Positions 1 to 8,513 of a stretch of 43,288 bases of DNA are shown here, in pieces; the stretch's first letter is position 1; each line of letters opens with the position of its first letter. A program made the position numbers and the translations under genes. The notes beneath the pieces are model-generated. The model was not told the origin of the DNA and did not search any database. It saw only the letters and a list, made by a program, of their open reading frames with translations. The DNA is from Bacteroidota bacterium (GTDB lineage: Bacteria; Bacteroidota; Bacteroidia; Chitinophagales; BACL12): positions 1 through 43,288 of the forward strand of contig JAKQVC010000249.1 in assembly GCA_029571985.1 (NCBI GenBank), in the 5' to 3' direction.

Positions 1-349
1 GAAGCAATCTAGCTGATACGCAAGAGCAGAATTCAATTAAGCATTATTCCTCATTCCTTATTCCTCATTCCTCTTTCAAAAGGTAGTGAGTAGTGGGTAG
101 TGAGTAGTGAGACGAATGCAGGAAATCGACTTCGTCGAGGGTGTGTGTGGCGAAACAATTTAGCTGATACGCAAGAGCGGAATGGAATTTAGTAATATTC
201 CTCATTCCTTATTCCTTTATTAATTTGTGAGACGAATGCAGGAAATCAACTTCGTCAAGGGTGTGTAGCGAAGCAATCCAGCTGATACGCAAGAGCGGAA
301 TGCAATTAAGTAATATTCCATATTCCTCATTCCTTATTCCTCATTCCTC
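1..349. repeat. Composite repeat region (7-bp arrays plus structured element)
   Basis: This gene-free stretch is built from repeats. Arrays of the 7-mers TCATTCC/TTATTCC lie at about 48-75, 197-216 and 317-349, and an array of GTAGTGA/GTAGTGG at about 82-110. Two copies of a roughly 75-80-nt non-tandem element start at 111 and 231, and a third, cut copy starts at 1. Copies at 111 and 231 are exactly 120 nt apart. The element contains a small hairpin (TCGAC-TTC-GTCGA in the 111 copy). The same parts recur inverted at 37592-38016. No coding sequence was seen. It lies downstream of the minus-strand gene at 401-2590, beyond its terminator. Confidence 0.85.
111..193 (+). repeat. Structured interspersed element, copy at left end
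   Basis: Begins GACGAATGCAGGAAATCGAC and runs through a GTGTGTGTGG tract to AAGAGCGGAATG. A second copy lies at 231-308 with both stem Gs changed to A (TCAAC-TTC-GTCAA), which breaks rather than compensates the hairpin. An inverted copy is at 37877-37950. Confidence 0.7.
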
Positions 350-386
350 AAAAAAAAAGAGAGGCTTTACGCCTCTCTTTTTTTTT
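350..386 (-). terminator. Bidirectional intrinsic terminator
   Basis: A perfect 7-bp stem GAGAGGC (359-365) and GCCTCTC (371-377) with a 5-nt loop is flanked by nine As on the left and nine Ts on the right, so it can work on both strands. It lies 15 nt after the stop codon of the T9SS gene at 401-2590 and is the likely end of that transcript. Confidence 0.9.
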
Positions 387-400
387 GTGTATTAAACTTC

Positions 401-2590
401 TTATTTAATAACTACAACAGGATAATTCAATTGATGTGTTTCGTTCATCAATGAAACCTGATACATGCCTGCAGATGCAGAGCTTAAATCAATTGTTTCA
501 GCAAAGTTATCGCTGTTCACGTTAATTACTTTGGTGTAAACAACCTGACCTGTAGCGCTGGTAATTACCATGTTGAAAGTGTTATTGTTATAACCACTTA
601 CATTAATAGTAAATGCACCTGAAGTTGGGTTAGGGAACATGCTTACTACACCATTATCTTCACCAATACGACCAAGGGTAGTAAAGTAAGACCATGGTGA
701 AGGTGCAGAAATAATGCCTAAATCATCATAGCATACAGTTTTAACACGGAATGCATAGGTAGTTAATGGATCTAAAACATCAGTCAACACAGCCATGTTT
801 TCAGAGAAACCTCTTGTTTTCAAGAAGCCTGTAGCAGTGTTTTGAAGTGCTACGCGATATTGATCAGCACCGTCAACTGCATCCCAATGTAAAGTTGCGT
901 CATCAGTTGTAACACCATCAGCAAATAATCCGGTTGGTATTTCGCAAATAGCAACTGGTGAGCAGCTTAAATAACTTAAAATGTTTGCACGCAAGTTAGC
1001 AGCTTCTGTAAGTGGAGAATGGAAGTTGTTTGTAGTCATACCACCAAACATAACTGTTCCAGAACCCCATGATTTTTCTGTTAATACAGCAGCTGTTGGA
1101 TTAAACAAGTCTACAATTACATTAGTAAGACCTGTTCCGCTCACAATAGCGTGTCCGAATGAAGAACCTGTCCAGTCAGTTCCTACAGGTGTAAATGGAC
1201 CTGAGAAAATTGGGTGACCTACAGCGCCAACAGTTGCGTTGTTAGTGAAGTAAGCATATGTTAAGGTAGTTCCACCAAAGCCAAAGCTCATACCATCACC
1301 TTCGTTAGGTGCAGCATTCAGTAATAATTTACCACCTGAAGAAACCCAGTTTTCAATTAAGGTAATGTTAGCTGTCAGGAATGTTTCTAATTCATTTGCA
1401 TGCGCATCTGAACCTTCCAGGAATACAAAGCAATTGTCTGGAGTGAAAGTAGCACCCGGATCGATTGTTTCGAAGAAAGCACGAGTCCAACCTGTTCCTT
1501 CAGCACCAAATACAGATGTCATAGCAGTTGTATTTGTAGTAGTGCCCCAAGGTTCAGCACCGGTTGTGTTGCTATAAACATAAACAGCTCCAGTTCCAGT
1601 AATAGGACCGAGGTTACAAACAGATTCAGTATAGCTGTCGTTTGCCGCATCACCATCACCAACTAAACCGGTGTAGGCAGTGATATCATAACAACCATCA
1701 GCAGAAAAATCATAAGTAGTAGCAAAAGTATAGCTACCTGTACCTAATGAAGGAATAGTACCTGTATAGGTTTCAGTTACTGCTGCACCACCATCTACGC
1801 TATAGCTTACAGGGAATCCTGAAATAGCATCTGCACCGTAGTTTTTAACGGTAACGGTGATAGATTCAGTAAATAAATCAACAGCTGTTGTTGGAGCTGT
1901 TACATCTATTACACCTGCATCTAATGCAAATGGTGTGAATACAGTGAAAGAAATACACTCAGAAAAAGCAGACCAGCTGGTGCTGTTACGACCAGGAACT
2001 ACATCAGCTTCAGTACCATCATGGTTTAAACCCATTGTGTGAAGACCACCATCGCTGTTCATTTGTGTAGTAACAATGCGAATTTCATTTGTGCCTTCAT
2101 ACAATTGTAATTGAACAGTAATTGGGAAAACACCTTCTGGACCAGGATAGTGAGGTACGTCAACGTAGCTCAATACAAAAATCTGGCTTCCCGGAGCACC
2201 TGTTGTATAGTAGGTAATATCACCATCTATACAAGAGTTTGGATCCCAGTCTTCTTGTCCGAGGAAAATTGTATTTGGGAATGTTCCGCTTGGTAATACC
2301 TGACCTGTGCAACAGCCACTTCCCATACCGGCTGTAAAGCTGAAAAATCCGTTTGAGCTAATATAACCCTGCGTAAAATCAGTGCCATAAAAGTTAAACG
2401 TAAAACCCAGTGGTACAGCTGAACTTACTACATCATCACCCAGACAAACAACCGTTCCGGCTGTGCCCAGTGGCGTAAAGTCACAACTGTTCTGGACATA
2501 ATACGACTGGGCGTTCGTTGCCGCAACCCCCATACCTGCCACAAACAGAGTCGCCATCAGTTTGCGGAAGTTTAGTGTCAAAATTTTCAT
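401..2590 (-). CDS. T9SS type A sorting domain surface protein
   Basis: A 729-residue secreted protein. An N-terminal signal peptide (about residues 1-28, ending NAQ-S) directs Sec export, and the last ~80 residues (MFPNPTSGAFTINVSG onward, ending YPVVVIK) match the T9SS type A sorting signal, so the product should cross the outer membrane and be anchored or released. Between them I see a beta-rich Cys-containing region (about 29-215), a CARDB-like segment of extracellular beta-sandwich type (about 222-325), a stretch resembling the ThuA/glutamine-amidotransferase-like fold of unknown activity (about 335-550), and a fibronectin type III domain (about 555-640). No catalytic residues could be assigned. 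It is a single-gene unit with its own terminator, divergent from pepD. Cargo class is confident, function unknown. Confidence 0.88.
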   Translation of the reverse strand: MKILTLNFRKLMATLFVAGMGVAATNAQSYYVQNSCDFTPLGTAGTVVCLGDDVVSSAVPLGFTFNFYGTDFTQGYISSNGFFSFTAGMGSGCCTGQVLPSGTFPNTIFLGQEDWDPNSCIDGDITYYTTGAPGSQIFVLSYVDVPHYPGPEGVFPITVQLQLYEGTNEIRIVTTQMNSDGGLHTMGLNHDGTEADVVPGRNSTSWSAFSECISFTVFTPFALDAGVIDVTAPTTAVDLFTESITVTVKNYGADAISGFPVSYSVDGGAAVTETYTGTIPSLGTGSYTFATTYDFSADGCYDITAYTGLVGDGDAANDSYTESVCNLGPITGTGAVYVYSNTTGAEPWGTTTNTTAMTSVFGAEGTGWTRAFFETIDPGATFTPDNCFVFLEGSDAHANELETFLTANITLIENWVSSGGKLLLNAAPNEGDGMSFGFGGTTLTYAYFTNNATVGAVGHPIFSGPFTPVGTDWTGSSFGHAIVSGTGLTNVIVDLFNPTAAVLTEKSWGSGTVMFGGMTTNNFHSPLTEAANLRANILSYLSCSPVAICEIPTGLFADGVTTDDATLHWDAVDGADQYRVALQNTATGFLKTRGFSENMAVLTDVLDPLTTYAFRVKTVCYDDLGIISAPSPWSYFTTLGRIGEDNGVVSMFPNPTSGAFTINVSGYNNNTFNMVITSATGQVVYTKVINVNSDNFAETIDLSSASAGMYQVSLMNETHQLNYPVVVIK

Positions 2591-2629
2591 GTTAATTGAA
2601 TTTAGAAATTATGAAAAGATTTTAAGAGC

Positions 2630-2656
2630 ACAATATAGGTAAAGTTTGCCAACTTT
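2630..2656. promoter_or_regulatory. Divergent promoter region with inverted repeat
   Basis: On the minus strand TATATTGT (2637-2630) is a 7/8 match to the -7 element TAnnTTTG, about 40 nt before the T9SS gene. On the plus strand CAACTTTG (2650-2657) is a 7/8 match facing pepD. Between them AAAGTT-TGCC-AACTTT (2641-2656) is a perfect 6-bp inverted repeat that could be an operator. Weak evidence only. Confidence 0.35.
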
Positions 2657-2686
2657 GCCTGAATATTTACATAAAATTCTATTGTT

Positions 2687-4126
2687 ATGCATAATCCCGT
2701 TCGTCAATTAGCCCCGGCACCGGTTTGGAGTTTTTTCGAGGATATCAACGAAATCCCCCGCCCTTCTAAGAAAGAGGAGAAAATTTCAGCCTATATGGTC
2801 GCTTTTGGTCAATCGTTGAACCTGCGCACTGTTCAAGACCCTATTGGCAACGTGATTATCTTTAAGCCGGCCACCACCGGCATGGAAAACAGGCCAACCG
2901 TTATCCTGCAGAGCCATTTGGACATGGTGCACCAAAAAAACGCAGATACAGCGTTTGATTTCGCTACACAGGGTATTCAGTCCTATATCGACGGTGAATG
3001 GGTAAAGGCTAAAGGAACTACCTTGGGTGCGGATAATGGCATGGGCATGGCTGCTATTATGGCATTATTGGCGTCAACAGATATTCCGCATCCGGCTTTG
3101 GAGGCTTTGTTTACTATTGATGAAGAAACCGGTATGACCGGTGCAAAGGAATTACAACAAGGTTTATTACAAGGAAAAATCTTATTAAATCTGGATACCG
3201 AAGATGATGATGAATTTTCAATTGGTTGCGCAGGCGGTATCGATACCAACACTAAATACATCTGTCAACAACAAACACCTCCGGCACACGCGCAGGCGTT
3301 TAGAATTGCGGTAAGTGGATTAAAAGGGGGGCACAGCGGGGTCGACATTCATCTTGAACGCGGAAATGCGAATAAAATCATGAATCGTCTGATGTACGAT
3401 TGCCGCACCTATGGATTGCAAATTGCATCTATAGATGGTGGTAGTTTGCGCAATGCCATTCCACGCGAATCATTTGCAATAGTTACGGTTACAGATGCAC
3501 AATGGGTGTCAATAGCCAAGCAACGTGCTGCGGATATGCAATTAGAATTCCAGTTGCAAGATGGTGGTTTACAGATTTCTATTGAGCCGGTTGCTTTACC
3601 TGCACAAGTACTGTCAATTGACGATACACAAAAAATAATCTACGCCATTCAGGCAGCGCATAATGGTGTATATACCATGAGTAGTGCTATAGCCGGATTG
3701 GTACAAACGAGCTCGTCGCTTGCAAGGGTGATTGTGCAAGACGGCACGTTTATTACACAGAGCTTACAACGCTCTTCTATAGAAAGCGAAAAAATGGATG
3801 TTGCCTATACGGTGGCCGCTCCCTTTGCATTAATTGGCGCAGTTGTTGAACACGGCGGCGCATACCCGGGCTGGGCGCCAAATCCGGATTCGCATATTTT
3901 ACAGGTGTTGAAAGATAATTATCAAAAACTGTTTGCATCTGCACCTAAAGTAATGGCGATACATGCAGGGTTGGAATGCGGCATTTTAGGCGAACGTTAT
4001 CACGGATTGGATATGATTTCATTCGGCCCTACTATTAAACATCCGCATTCGCCTGATGAAAAAGTACATATTGCTTCTGTCGAAAAATTTTGGACTTTAT
4101 TGTGCGCCACACTGGCAAATATATAA
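2687..4126 (+). CDS. pepD: Aminoacyl-histidine dipeptidase (M20 peptidase)
   Basis: A 479-residue cytosolic metallopeptidase of the M20C/PepD family (E. coli PepD is 485), which hydrolyses Xaa-His dipeptides such as carnosine-like substrates. The two-zinc site motifs are visible: SHLDMVHQ (metal ligand His77, catalytic-type Asp79), the ADNGMGMA Asp (~116), DEETG with the catalytic Glu (~145), LNLDTED, the dimerisation/lid region with GLKGGHSGVDIH, and the C-terminal IKHPHSPDE metal ligand motif. The ATG at 2687 is chosen because the family starts just before a segment like PVWSFFEDINEIPRPS. It is divergent from the T9SS gene and convergent with the next gene, so it is probably monocistronic. 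Confidence 0.95.
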   Translation: MHNPVRQLAPAPVWSFFEDINEIPRPSKKEEKISAYMVAFGQSLNLRTVQDPIGNVIIFKPATTGMENRPTVILQSHLDMVHQKNADTAFDFATQGIQSYIDGEWVKAKGTTLGADNGMGMAAIMALLASTDIPHPALEALFTIDEETGMTGAKELQQGLLQGKILLNLDTEDDDEFSIGCAGGIDTNTKYICQQQTPPAHAQAFRIAVSGLKGGHSGVDIHLERGNANKIMNRLMYDCRTYGLQIASIDGGSLRNAIPRESFAIVTVTDAQWVSIAKQRAADMQLEFQLQDGGLQISIEPVALPAQVLSIDDTQKIIYAIQAAHNGVYTMSSAIAGLVQTSSSLARVIVQDGTFITQSLQRSSIESEKMDVAYTVAAPFALIGAVVEHGGAYPGWAPNPDSHILQVLKDNYQKLFASAPKVMAIHAGLECGILGERYHGLDMISFGPTIKHPHSPDEKVHIASVEKFWTLLCATLANI

Positions 4127-4132
4127 ACCACT

Positions 4133-4858
4133 TTATTTTCTTCTGAGCAGCGCATCTAAAGTCTGCTGACGCGGTTGATTTTTTTTGTAAGCAATAATAT
4201 CAACAACGGTTTTTATGGTTACAAATAACACACCATAGCCAATACTTGCTGCCCGCGGATGGTTCGGGAAAATGTTTTCGCTGGTATACATCGCCAGAAA
4301 CGTACCTAATACAATTACTAAGTGCATCAGTATAATCCTGCCATCAAAAGGCGAAGAAAGTTCGCGCAAGGTGGTCTCTTTGTATGCCTGACGCATTATC
4401 CACGTGATATATTCGGTAAGATGTAAGGCGGTAAATCCAATGAAACTCCAAAAAACCCAAGGCTCTTCAAACGTAATCGCACTTGCAAATCCACTGATGT
4501 CTTCATGCATCGTGCTCACTGCACCCACAAACACAATAATAAAAATCAGGTAAAATAAGAGAATGGCGCTGCGTATAAAAAAATATTGCCTGCGCGTGCG
4601 ACCGCGGTTGTTCACCTGCTCATACGTTAACGTGCGACCATTCACCGTGTAATTTGGATCAGGTTCGGAAGGCTTCTCAGCCCACGACATTTTTAGCCAG
4701 CGAAAAATGCTCACAATTACAGTTTCCCACCAATACAAATAGAATAAAGCGAAAAAAGAAATTTCATCATAGATAATACCAACCAGCGGAAATATATTCG
4801 CCATAATTAAGGCCGGCAATACCGGACCCTTGATTTCACGTGGATCTAAAATGGGCAT
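4133..4858 (-). CDS. Multi-pass membrane protein, DUF6498-like
   Basis: A 241-residue integral membrane protein with about five to six hydrophobic segments (near residues 10-30, 32-50, 90-112, 130-152, 174-190 and 205-225). The N-terminal pattern, two hydrophobic stretches with FYLYWWETVIVSIFRWLKM, resembles the DUF6498 family as I remember it; no function is known. It starts 1 nt after the stop of the gene at 4860-5279, so the two are almost certainly cotranscribed. The start MPILDPREIKGP is the only good ATG. No catalytic motif was seen. Confidence 0.7.
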   Translation of the reverse strand: MPILDPREIKGPVLPALIMANIFPLVGIIYDEISFFALFYLYWWETVIVSIFRWLKMSWAEKPSEPDPNYTVNGRTLTYEQVNNRGRTRRQYFFIRSAILLFYLIFIIVFVGAVSTMHEDISGFASAITFEEPWVFWSFIGFTALHLTEYITWIMRQAYKETTLRELSSPFDGRIILMHLVIVLGTFLAMYTSENIFPNHPRAASIGYGVLFVTIKTVVDIIAYKKNQPRQQTLDALLRRK

Positions 4859-4859
4859 A

Positions 4860-5279
4860 TTACTGTTTGATGCTGTTTAAATAATCAACACCCTTTTTAG
4901 TAAGCATTTTTGTTTGCAGAGCGTCATCAAAATAATAGGCAGCATGTCTGCAGTCTTCTTCCAGATTAAATTCAACTACAATTGTATTTTTTCCCGGCGG
5001 CGCCATGTCTGGATATAAAAAGAACACCATTTTACCGCTAAATCCACAGGTGTATACCGGTGTGTTGTCGTCGCTTATAAATCCATCAAACTGTTTAATG
5101 TCCGAACGATCGGTAATATCCACAAATTTTTCAGTGCCATCCGGCTGATAAAATATAACTTGAATTTTTTCTGTATGACTAACAACTTCTGTTAAATCAG
5201 TTTTGTCGCCAACACGTAAAAACATAATCACCATAAATGTGATAAATACACCGAGTATGATGTAAAAAACCTTCATCAT
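4860..5279 (-). CDS. Hypothetical single-pass membrane protein
   Basis: A 139-residue protein with one N-terminal hydrophobic segment (residues ~4-23, FYIILGVFITFMVIMFLRV), which is an anchor or uncleaved signal, followed by a soluble domain of ~115 residues with two Cys (CGFSG and EDCRH) that could pair outside the cytoplasm. I recognise no family. It is the first gene of a two-gene unit with the membrane protein at 4133-4858, which suggests they work together in the envelope. The double Met start (MMKVF) leaves the exact first residue open by one codon. Confidence 0.65.
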   Translation of the reverse strand: MMKVFYIILGVFITFMVIMFLRVGDKTDLTEVVSHTEKIQVIFYQPDGTEKFVDITDRSDIKQFDGFISDDNTPVYTCGFSGKMVFFLYPDMAPPGKNTIVVEFNLEEDCRHAAYYFDDALQTKMLTKKGVDYLNSIKQ

Positions 5280-5478
5280 GCAATGTTAACGAATAGATTT
5301 GAATAAGTGGCATTTACGGCACTATGAAGCCGTTTACCTGCAATGCGAAAAAGGGGTAGGGAGAATGTATGTTCAGGTTATACGTGATGATACGTTTTAC
5401 AATGTACGGAAACGTGCCAGCGGCAGGCAGTTGTTTTTTGCAACCCTGTTGATTAAACCTACACCGGTAATGCCGCAA

Positions 5479-5769
5479 TCAAATGTATTGTATCTCTTTG
5501 CGAAACATATTGTAGTACGATTTTTCAATCCCGTTTTTTGTGACGAGATCAACCTTATACTGCAATAATTTGCCGAGCTCATCTTCAAGATCTACAATTT
5601 CAATACCGATTGGTTTCTTGAAATCCACAATAATCTCTATAGCGTGTTCTTCCTGAAAGTCGTCTGTCAGTACTGTGCCAAAAACACCGATGCTGGATAA
5701 GCTGTACTTAGAAAATAAATACGCTTTGTTTTTGGTAAGTATGTCTTTTATCGATTCTATAACCGGCAT
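5479..5769 (-). CDS. Degenerate MNT-type nucleotidyltransferase (MntA-like)
   Basis: A 96-residue protein with the layout of minimal nucleotidyltransferases, which as MntA antitoxins AMPylate HEPN toxins. The fold landmarks are present: IGVFGT (28-32), a beta strand EIIVDFKKPIG (45-55) and YKVDLVT (71-77) with the third acid Asp74. The catalytic signature is damaged: the usual G-S is G31-T32, and the usual D-x-D is Ala43-Ile44-Glu45, so the enzyme is probably inactive. No HEPN partner lies downstream (5280-5478 is empty) or upstream. It is divergent from adk, 75 nt away. It may be a non-catalytic survivor of a MntA/HepT pair or a repurposed binding protein. Confidence 0.75.
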   Translation of the reverse strand: MPVIESIKDILTKNKAYLFSKYSLSSIGVFGTVLTDDFQEEHAIEIIVDFKKPIGIEIVDLEDELGKLLQYKVDLVTKNGIEKSYYNMFRKEIQYI

Positions 5770-5817
5770 AATTGTAACCTGAAAGTTCTTGAGCGCCTGA
5801 ATTACCTATAACAACAG

Positions 5818-5825
5818 TATCTTTG
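5818..5825 (+). promoter_or_regulatory. -7 promoter element of adk-obgE
   Basis: TATCTTTG is a perfect match to the Bacteroidota -7 consensus TAnnTTTG and lies 18 nt before the ATG at 5844. No correctly spaced -33 TTG was found. The element overlaps the TTG at 5823, which rules that codon out as the adk start. Confidence 0.7.
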
Positions 5826-5843
5826 CGCTCTAAGTTCGAAATC

Positions 5844-6443
5844 ATGATCAATTTAATATTGTTTGGCCCTCCCGGCAGCGGAAAGGGCACGCAGGCAGAG
5901 CGTTTGAAGGAGCACTTTCAGTTGCTGCATATTTCGACCGGCGACCTCCTCCGTTCAGAAATTGCCAACGGAACAGCCCTTGGGCTTGCGGCTAAAGAGT
6001 TTATGGATGCCGGACAATTGGTGCCGGATGCGGTGGTAATCGGTATGTTGGGCGGTGCTGTTGATCAGGCGCGCCAGGCGGGTAAAAAAGGCATAATTTT
6101 CGATGGTTTTCCGCGCACCACTGCCCAGGCTGAGGCTCTGGAGCATATGCTCACCGATAAAGGAACGGCAGTAAGCTGTGTGTTGAGCCTCGTGGTAGAT
6201 GAAGAAGAGCTCACACAACGCATCCTCAAACGTGGCCTCACGAGCGGTCGCACAGATGATACGGATATAGATACCATTCGCAAGCGGGTGCAAGAGTATC
6301 GCACCAAAACAGAACCGGTAGCCTCTTTTTATAAAGACCGCGATTTACTGGAAGAAATTGAAGGGGTGGGCTCAATAGATGCCATTACCGAGGCCCTCAT
6401 GGATGCCGTAAATGCTTTTTCATCAAAACATAGCGACGGCTAA
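5844..6443 (+). CDS. adk: Adenylate kinase
   Basis: A 199-residue cytosolic enzyme catalysing ATP + AMP to 2 ADP. The P-loop GPPGSGKGT lies at residues 8-16, the AMP-binding region has STGDLLR, and FDGFPRT and the GRTDDTD lid are present. The lid is the short form without the four-Cys zinc domain, usual for Bacteroidota (about 190 residues). I chose ATG 5844 ([10 protein letters not shown]) over an in-frame TTG at 5823 because the TTG lies inside the -7 promoter element and because family members begin right at this strand. The gene is followed after 23 nt by obgE, a common Bacteroidota pairing. Confidence 0.96.
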   Translation: MINLILFGPPGSGKGTQAERLKEHFQLLHISTGDLLRSEIANGTALGLAAKEFMDAGQLVPDAVVIGMLGGAVDQARQAGKKGIIFDGFPRTTAQAEALEHMLTDKGTAVSCVLSLVVDEEELTQRILKRGLTSGRTDDTDIDTIRKRVQEYRTKTEPVASFYKDRDLLEEIEGVGSIDAITEALMDAVNAFSSKHSDG

Positions 6444-6466
6444 AACACTTACGGTTAGGGCATTTC

Positions 6467-7462
6467 ATGGAAAATAAAAACTTTGTCGACTACGTCAAAA
6501 TCCACTGCAAGAGCGGTAAGGGTGGTGCCGGAAGTGTGCACTTTCATCGGGATAAGCATACCATTAAAGGTGGCCCTGATGGCGGCGATGGTGGTCGTGG
6601 CGGCCATATCATCCTCAGAGGCAATGCGCAACTCTGGACGCTCCTGCACCTGAAATACCGCAAGCATGTAATGGCCGGAAATGGCGGTATCGGCCTCGGC
6701 CAACTCCGCAAAGGCGCCGATGGTGAGGATATAATTCTGGAAGTGCCCCTCGGTACGGTGGCCAAAGACTTCGAATCGGATGAGGTGGAAGTGGAAATTG
6801 TAGAAGATGGCCAGGAAGTTATCTGGATACCGGGCGGAAGAGGCGGCATGGGCAATAATCACTTCAAAACACCTACCCGACAAGCACCTCGATTTGCTCA
6901 ACCGGGCGAAGAAGCGATTGAAGCCTGGAAAATATTGGAATTAAAAGTACTGGCTGATGTCGGATTGGTGGGCCTTCCAAATGCGGGCAAGTCGACCCTC
7001 CTGTCGGTTGTAAGTGCCGCAAAACCTGAAATAGCGAATTATCCGTTTACCACCTTGCAGCCAAATTTGGGCATCGTGTCGTATCGCGACCATCGCAGTT
7101 TTATCATGGCCGATATTCCGGGTATTATTGAAGGCGCATCCGAAGGAAAAGGATTGGGTTTGCGCTTTTTGCGACATATTGAAAGAAATGCCGTTTTACT
7201 TTTTATGGTGAGCTGTGAAGAAAAAAGTATTGCGGATACGTATAAAGTGTTATTGTCGGAATTAAAGAAATATAATCCCGACCTCGTGACCAAAAAACGC
7301 ATACTCGCCATTACAAAAAGCGATTTAATCGACGACGAGTTGGAAGCGATGCTGAAAAAAGAATTACCTAAAAAAGTACAAGTAGTATTTATTTCTGCGC
7401 ACACCGGAAAAAATATTACGAAGTTGAAAGACATGTTGTGGAAAGCCATAACAGAAGCGTGA
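6467..7462 (+). CDS. obgE: GTPase Obg/CgtA
   Basis: A 331-residue essential GTPase that binds the 50S ribosomal subunit and links GTP/ppGpp levels to ribosome assembly. The glycine-rich Obg fold fills residues 1-158 ([20 protein letters not shown], then [10 protein letters not shown]), followed by a G domain with P-loop GLPNAGKST (~168-176), DIPG (G3), TKSD (G4) and SAH (G5). It lacks the variable C-terminal OCT domain, as do many Bacteroidota copies. It is the second gene of the adk operon. Confidence 0.96.
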   Translation: MENKNFVDYVKIHCKSGKGGAGSVHFHRDKHTIKGGPDGGDGGRGGHIILRGNAQLWTLLHLKYRKHVMAGNGGIGLGQLRKGADGEDIILEVPLGTVAKDFESDEVEVEIVEDGQEVIWIPGGRGGMGNNHFKTPTRQAPRFAQPGEEAIEAWKILELKVLADVGLVGLPNAGKSTLLSVVSAAKPEIANYPFTTLQPNLGIVSYRDHRSFIMADIPGIIEGASEGKGLGLRFLRHIERNAVLLFMVSCEEKSIADTYKVLLSELKKYNPDLVTKKRILAITKSDLIDDELEAMLKKELPKKVQVVFISAHTGKNITKLKDMLWKAITEA

Positions 7463-7509
7463 GCCTAATCATCTCCGCCTGAATAGACACATCTGATTAC
7501 ATCATATCT

Positions 7510-8382
7510 ATGCAATACTCCGGTAAGAATTGGCTCATGCTCATTGGGTTGAGTGTGATTTGGGGTTTTTCGTTTATTTTCATGAAATATGGACTCAAAA
7601 CCTTTTCATGGGATCAGGTGGCTGCACTGCGTATTTCATTTTCGTTTGTATTCACCCTGCCGCTGTTCATCTATTACTTTAAACATATCAAGCGCAGCGA
7701 AATCAAATATTATTTTGCTGTCGGATTTTTTGGCAGTGGCTTGCCTGCTTTTTGTTTCACATTCGCGCAAACACATATTGATAGTGGCATAACCGGTGTA
7801 TTAAATTCGCTCACGCCGGTGTTTACTTTTGTATTAGGCGTGTTCCTTTTTAGTCTGCAGTTTGAATGGCGCAAATTTTGGGGTATCGTAGTGGCACTAA
7901 CCGGTGCGTTGGTATTAGTTGCTTTTGATACTTCATCTACCGGAAATAGTAATCTCTTATATGCGCTTCCATTATTTGTTGCTACCATGAGCTATGCCAT
8001 GTCGGCAAACATTGTAAAAAAATATCTGCAATCAGCACATCCATTAGTATTGGGCGCTGTTGGTTTTATGTTTATTGGAATTCCGGCTATCACCTATTTA
8101 TTCAGCACCGATTTTGTTAGTCGTACGTCAATCGAAACATTCAATATCAGCTTCGGCAGCATCATGGCTTTATCCTTTTTCGGAACGGTATTGGCCTCAA
8201 TCGGCTACTATATGCTCATCCAAAAAACAGATCCAATTTTCGGCAGTTTAGTTGCTTATTTGATTCCGGTGGTTGCCATAATTGCCGGTGTTTTAGATGG
8301 CGAACAATTAAAATCCTGGCATTTCGCCGGAATGGGATTTATTTTGGCGGGGATTTATATTATTAATCGTTCTCGGAAATAG
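7510..8382 (+). CDS. EamA/DMT-family transporter
   Basis: A 290-residue inner-membrane protein with ten predicted hydrophobic segments arranged as two EamA repeats (about 8-135 and 150-285), the drug/metabolite transporter layout. Recognisable marks are the N-terminal WGFSFIFMK and the repeat end SLTPVFTFVLGVFLF; the second repeat ends near IPVVAIIAGVLDGE. The substrate cannot be read from sequence. It follows obgE by 47 nt on the same strand and may be read through from it. The stop codon is followed directly by a 7-bp repeat array. Confidence 0.88.
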   Translation: MQYSGKNWLMLIGLSVIWGFSFIFMKYGLKTFSWDQVAALRISFSFVFTLPLFIYYFKHIKRSEIKYYFAVGFFGSGLPAFCFTFAQTHIDSGITGVLNSLTPVFTFVLGVFLFSLQFEWRKFWGIVVALTGALVLVAFDTSSTGNSNLLYALPLFVATMSYAMSANIVKKYLQSAHPLVLGAVGFMFIGIPAITYLFSTDFVSRTSIETFNISFGSIMALSFFGTVLASIGYYMLIQKTDPIFGSLVAYLIPVVAIIAGVLDGEQLKSWHFAGMGFILAGIYIINRSRK

Positions 8383-8478
8383 GTATCAGGTATCAAGTAT
8401 CAGGTATCAGGTAGGTTTTGGCCGAAGGCCAATATGCATTTCTTCCCGACCCTTCCCGCCTCCCCGCCTTCCCGGCCT
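8383..8478. repeat. 7-bp array GGTATCA plus GGCC hairpin
   Basis: Directly after the EamA stop come about four and a half copies of GGTATCA/AGTATCA (8383-8413). These are followed by the perfect hairpin TTGGCC-GAA-GGCCAA (8418-8432) and a C-rich stretch of imperfect TTCCCGCC repeats (about 8442-8477). It sits between convergent genes. The GGCC hairpin resembles AGGCCTACGGCCA near 37692, which is also beside 7-bp arrays. Confidence 0.75.
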
Positions 8479-8513
8479 CGTGCATTAAAAAGGCTAATTA
8501 GAAACCCCAAAGC

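Noticed and set aside
1-349. CRISPR array
   Set aside because: The repeats are 7-mers with no unique spacers of constant length, and no cas genes are present.
5299-5568. Plus-strand 89-codon open frame
   Set aside because: It overlaps the MNT-like gene on the other strand, has no family features and no promoter; a shadow.
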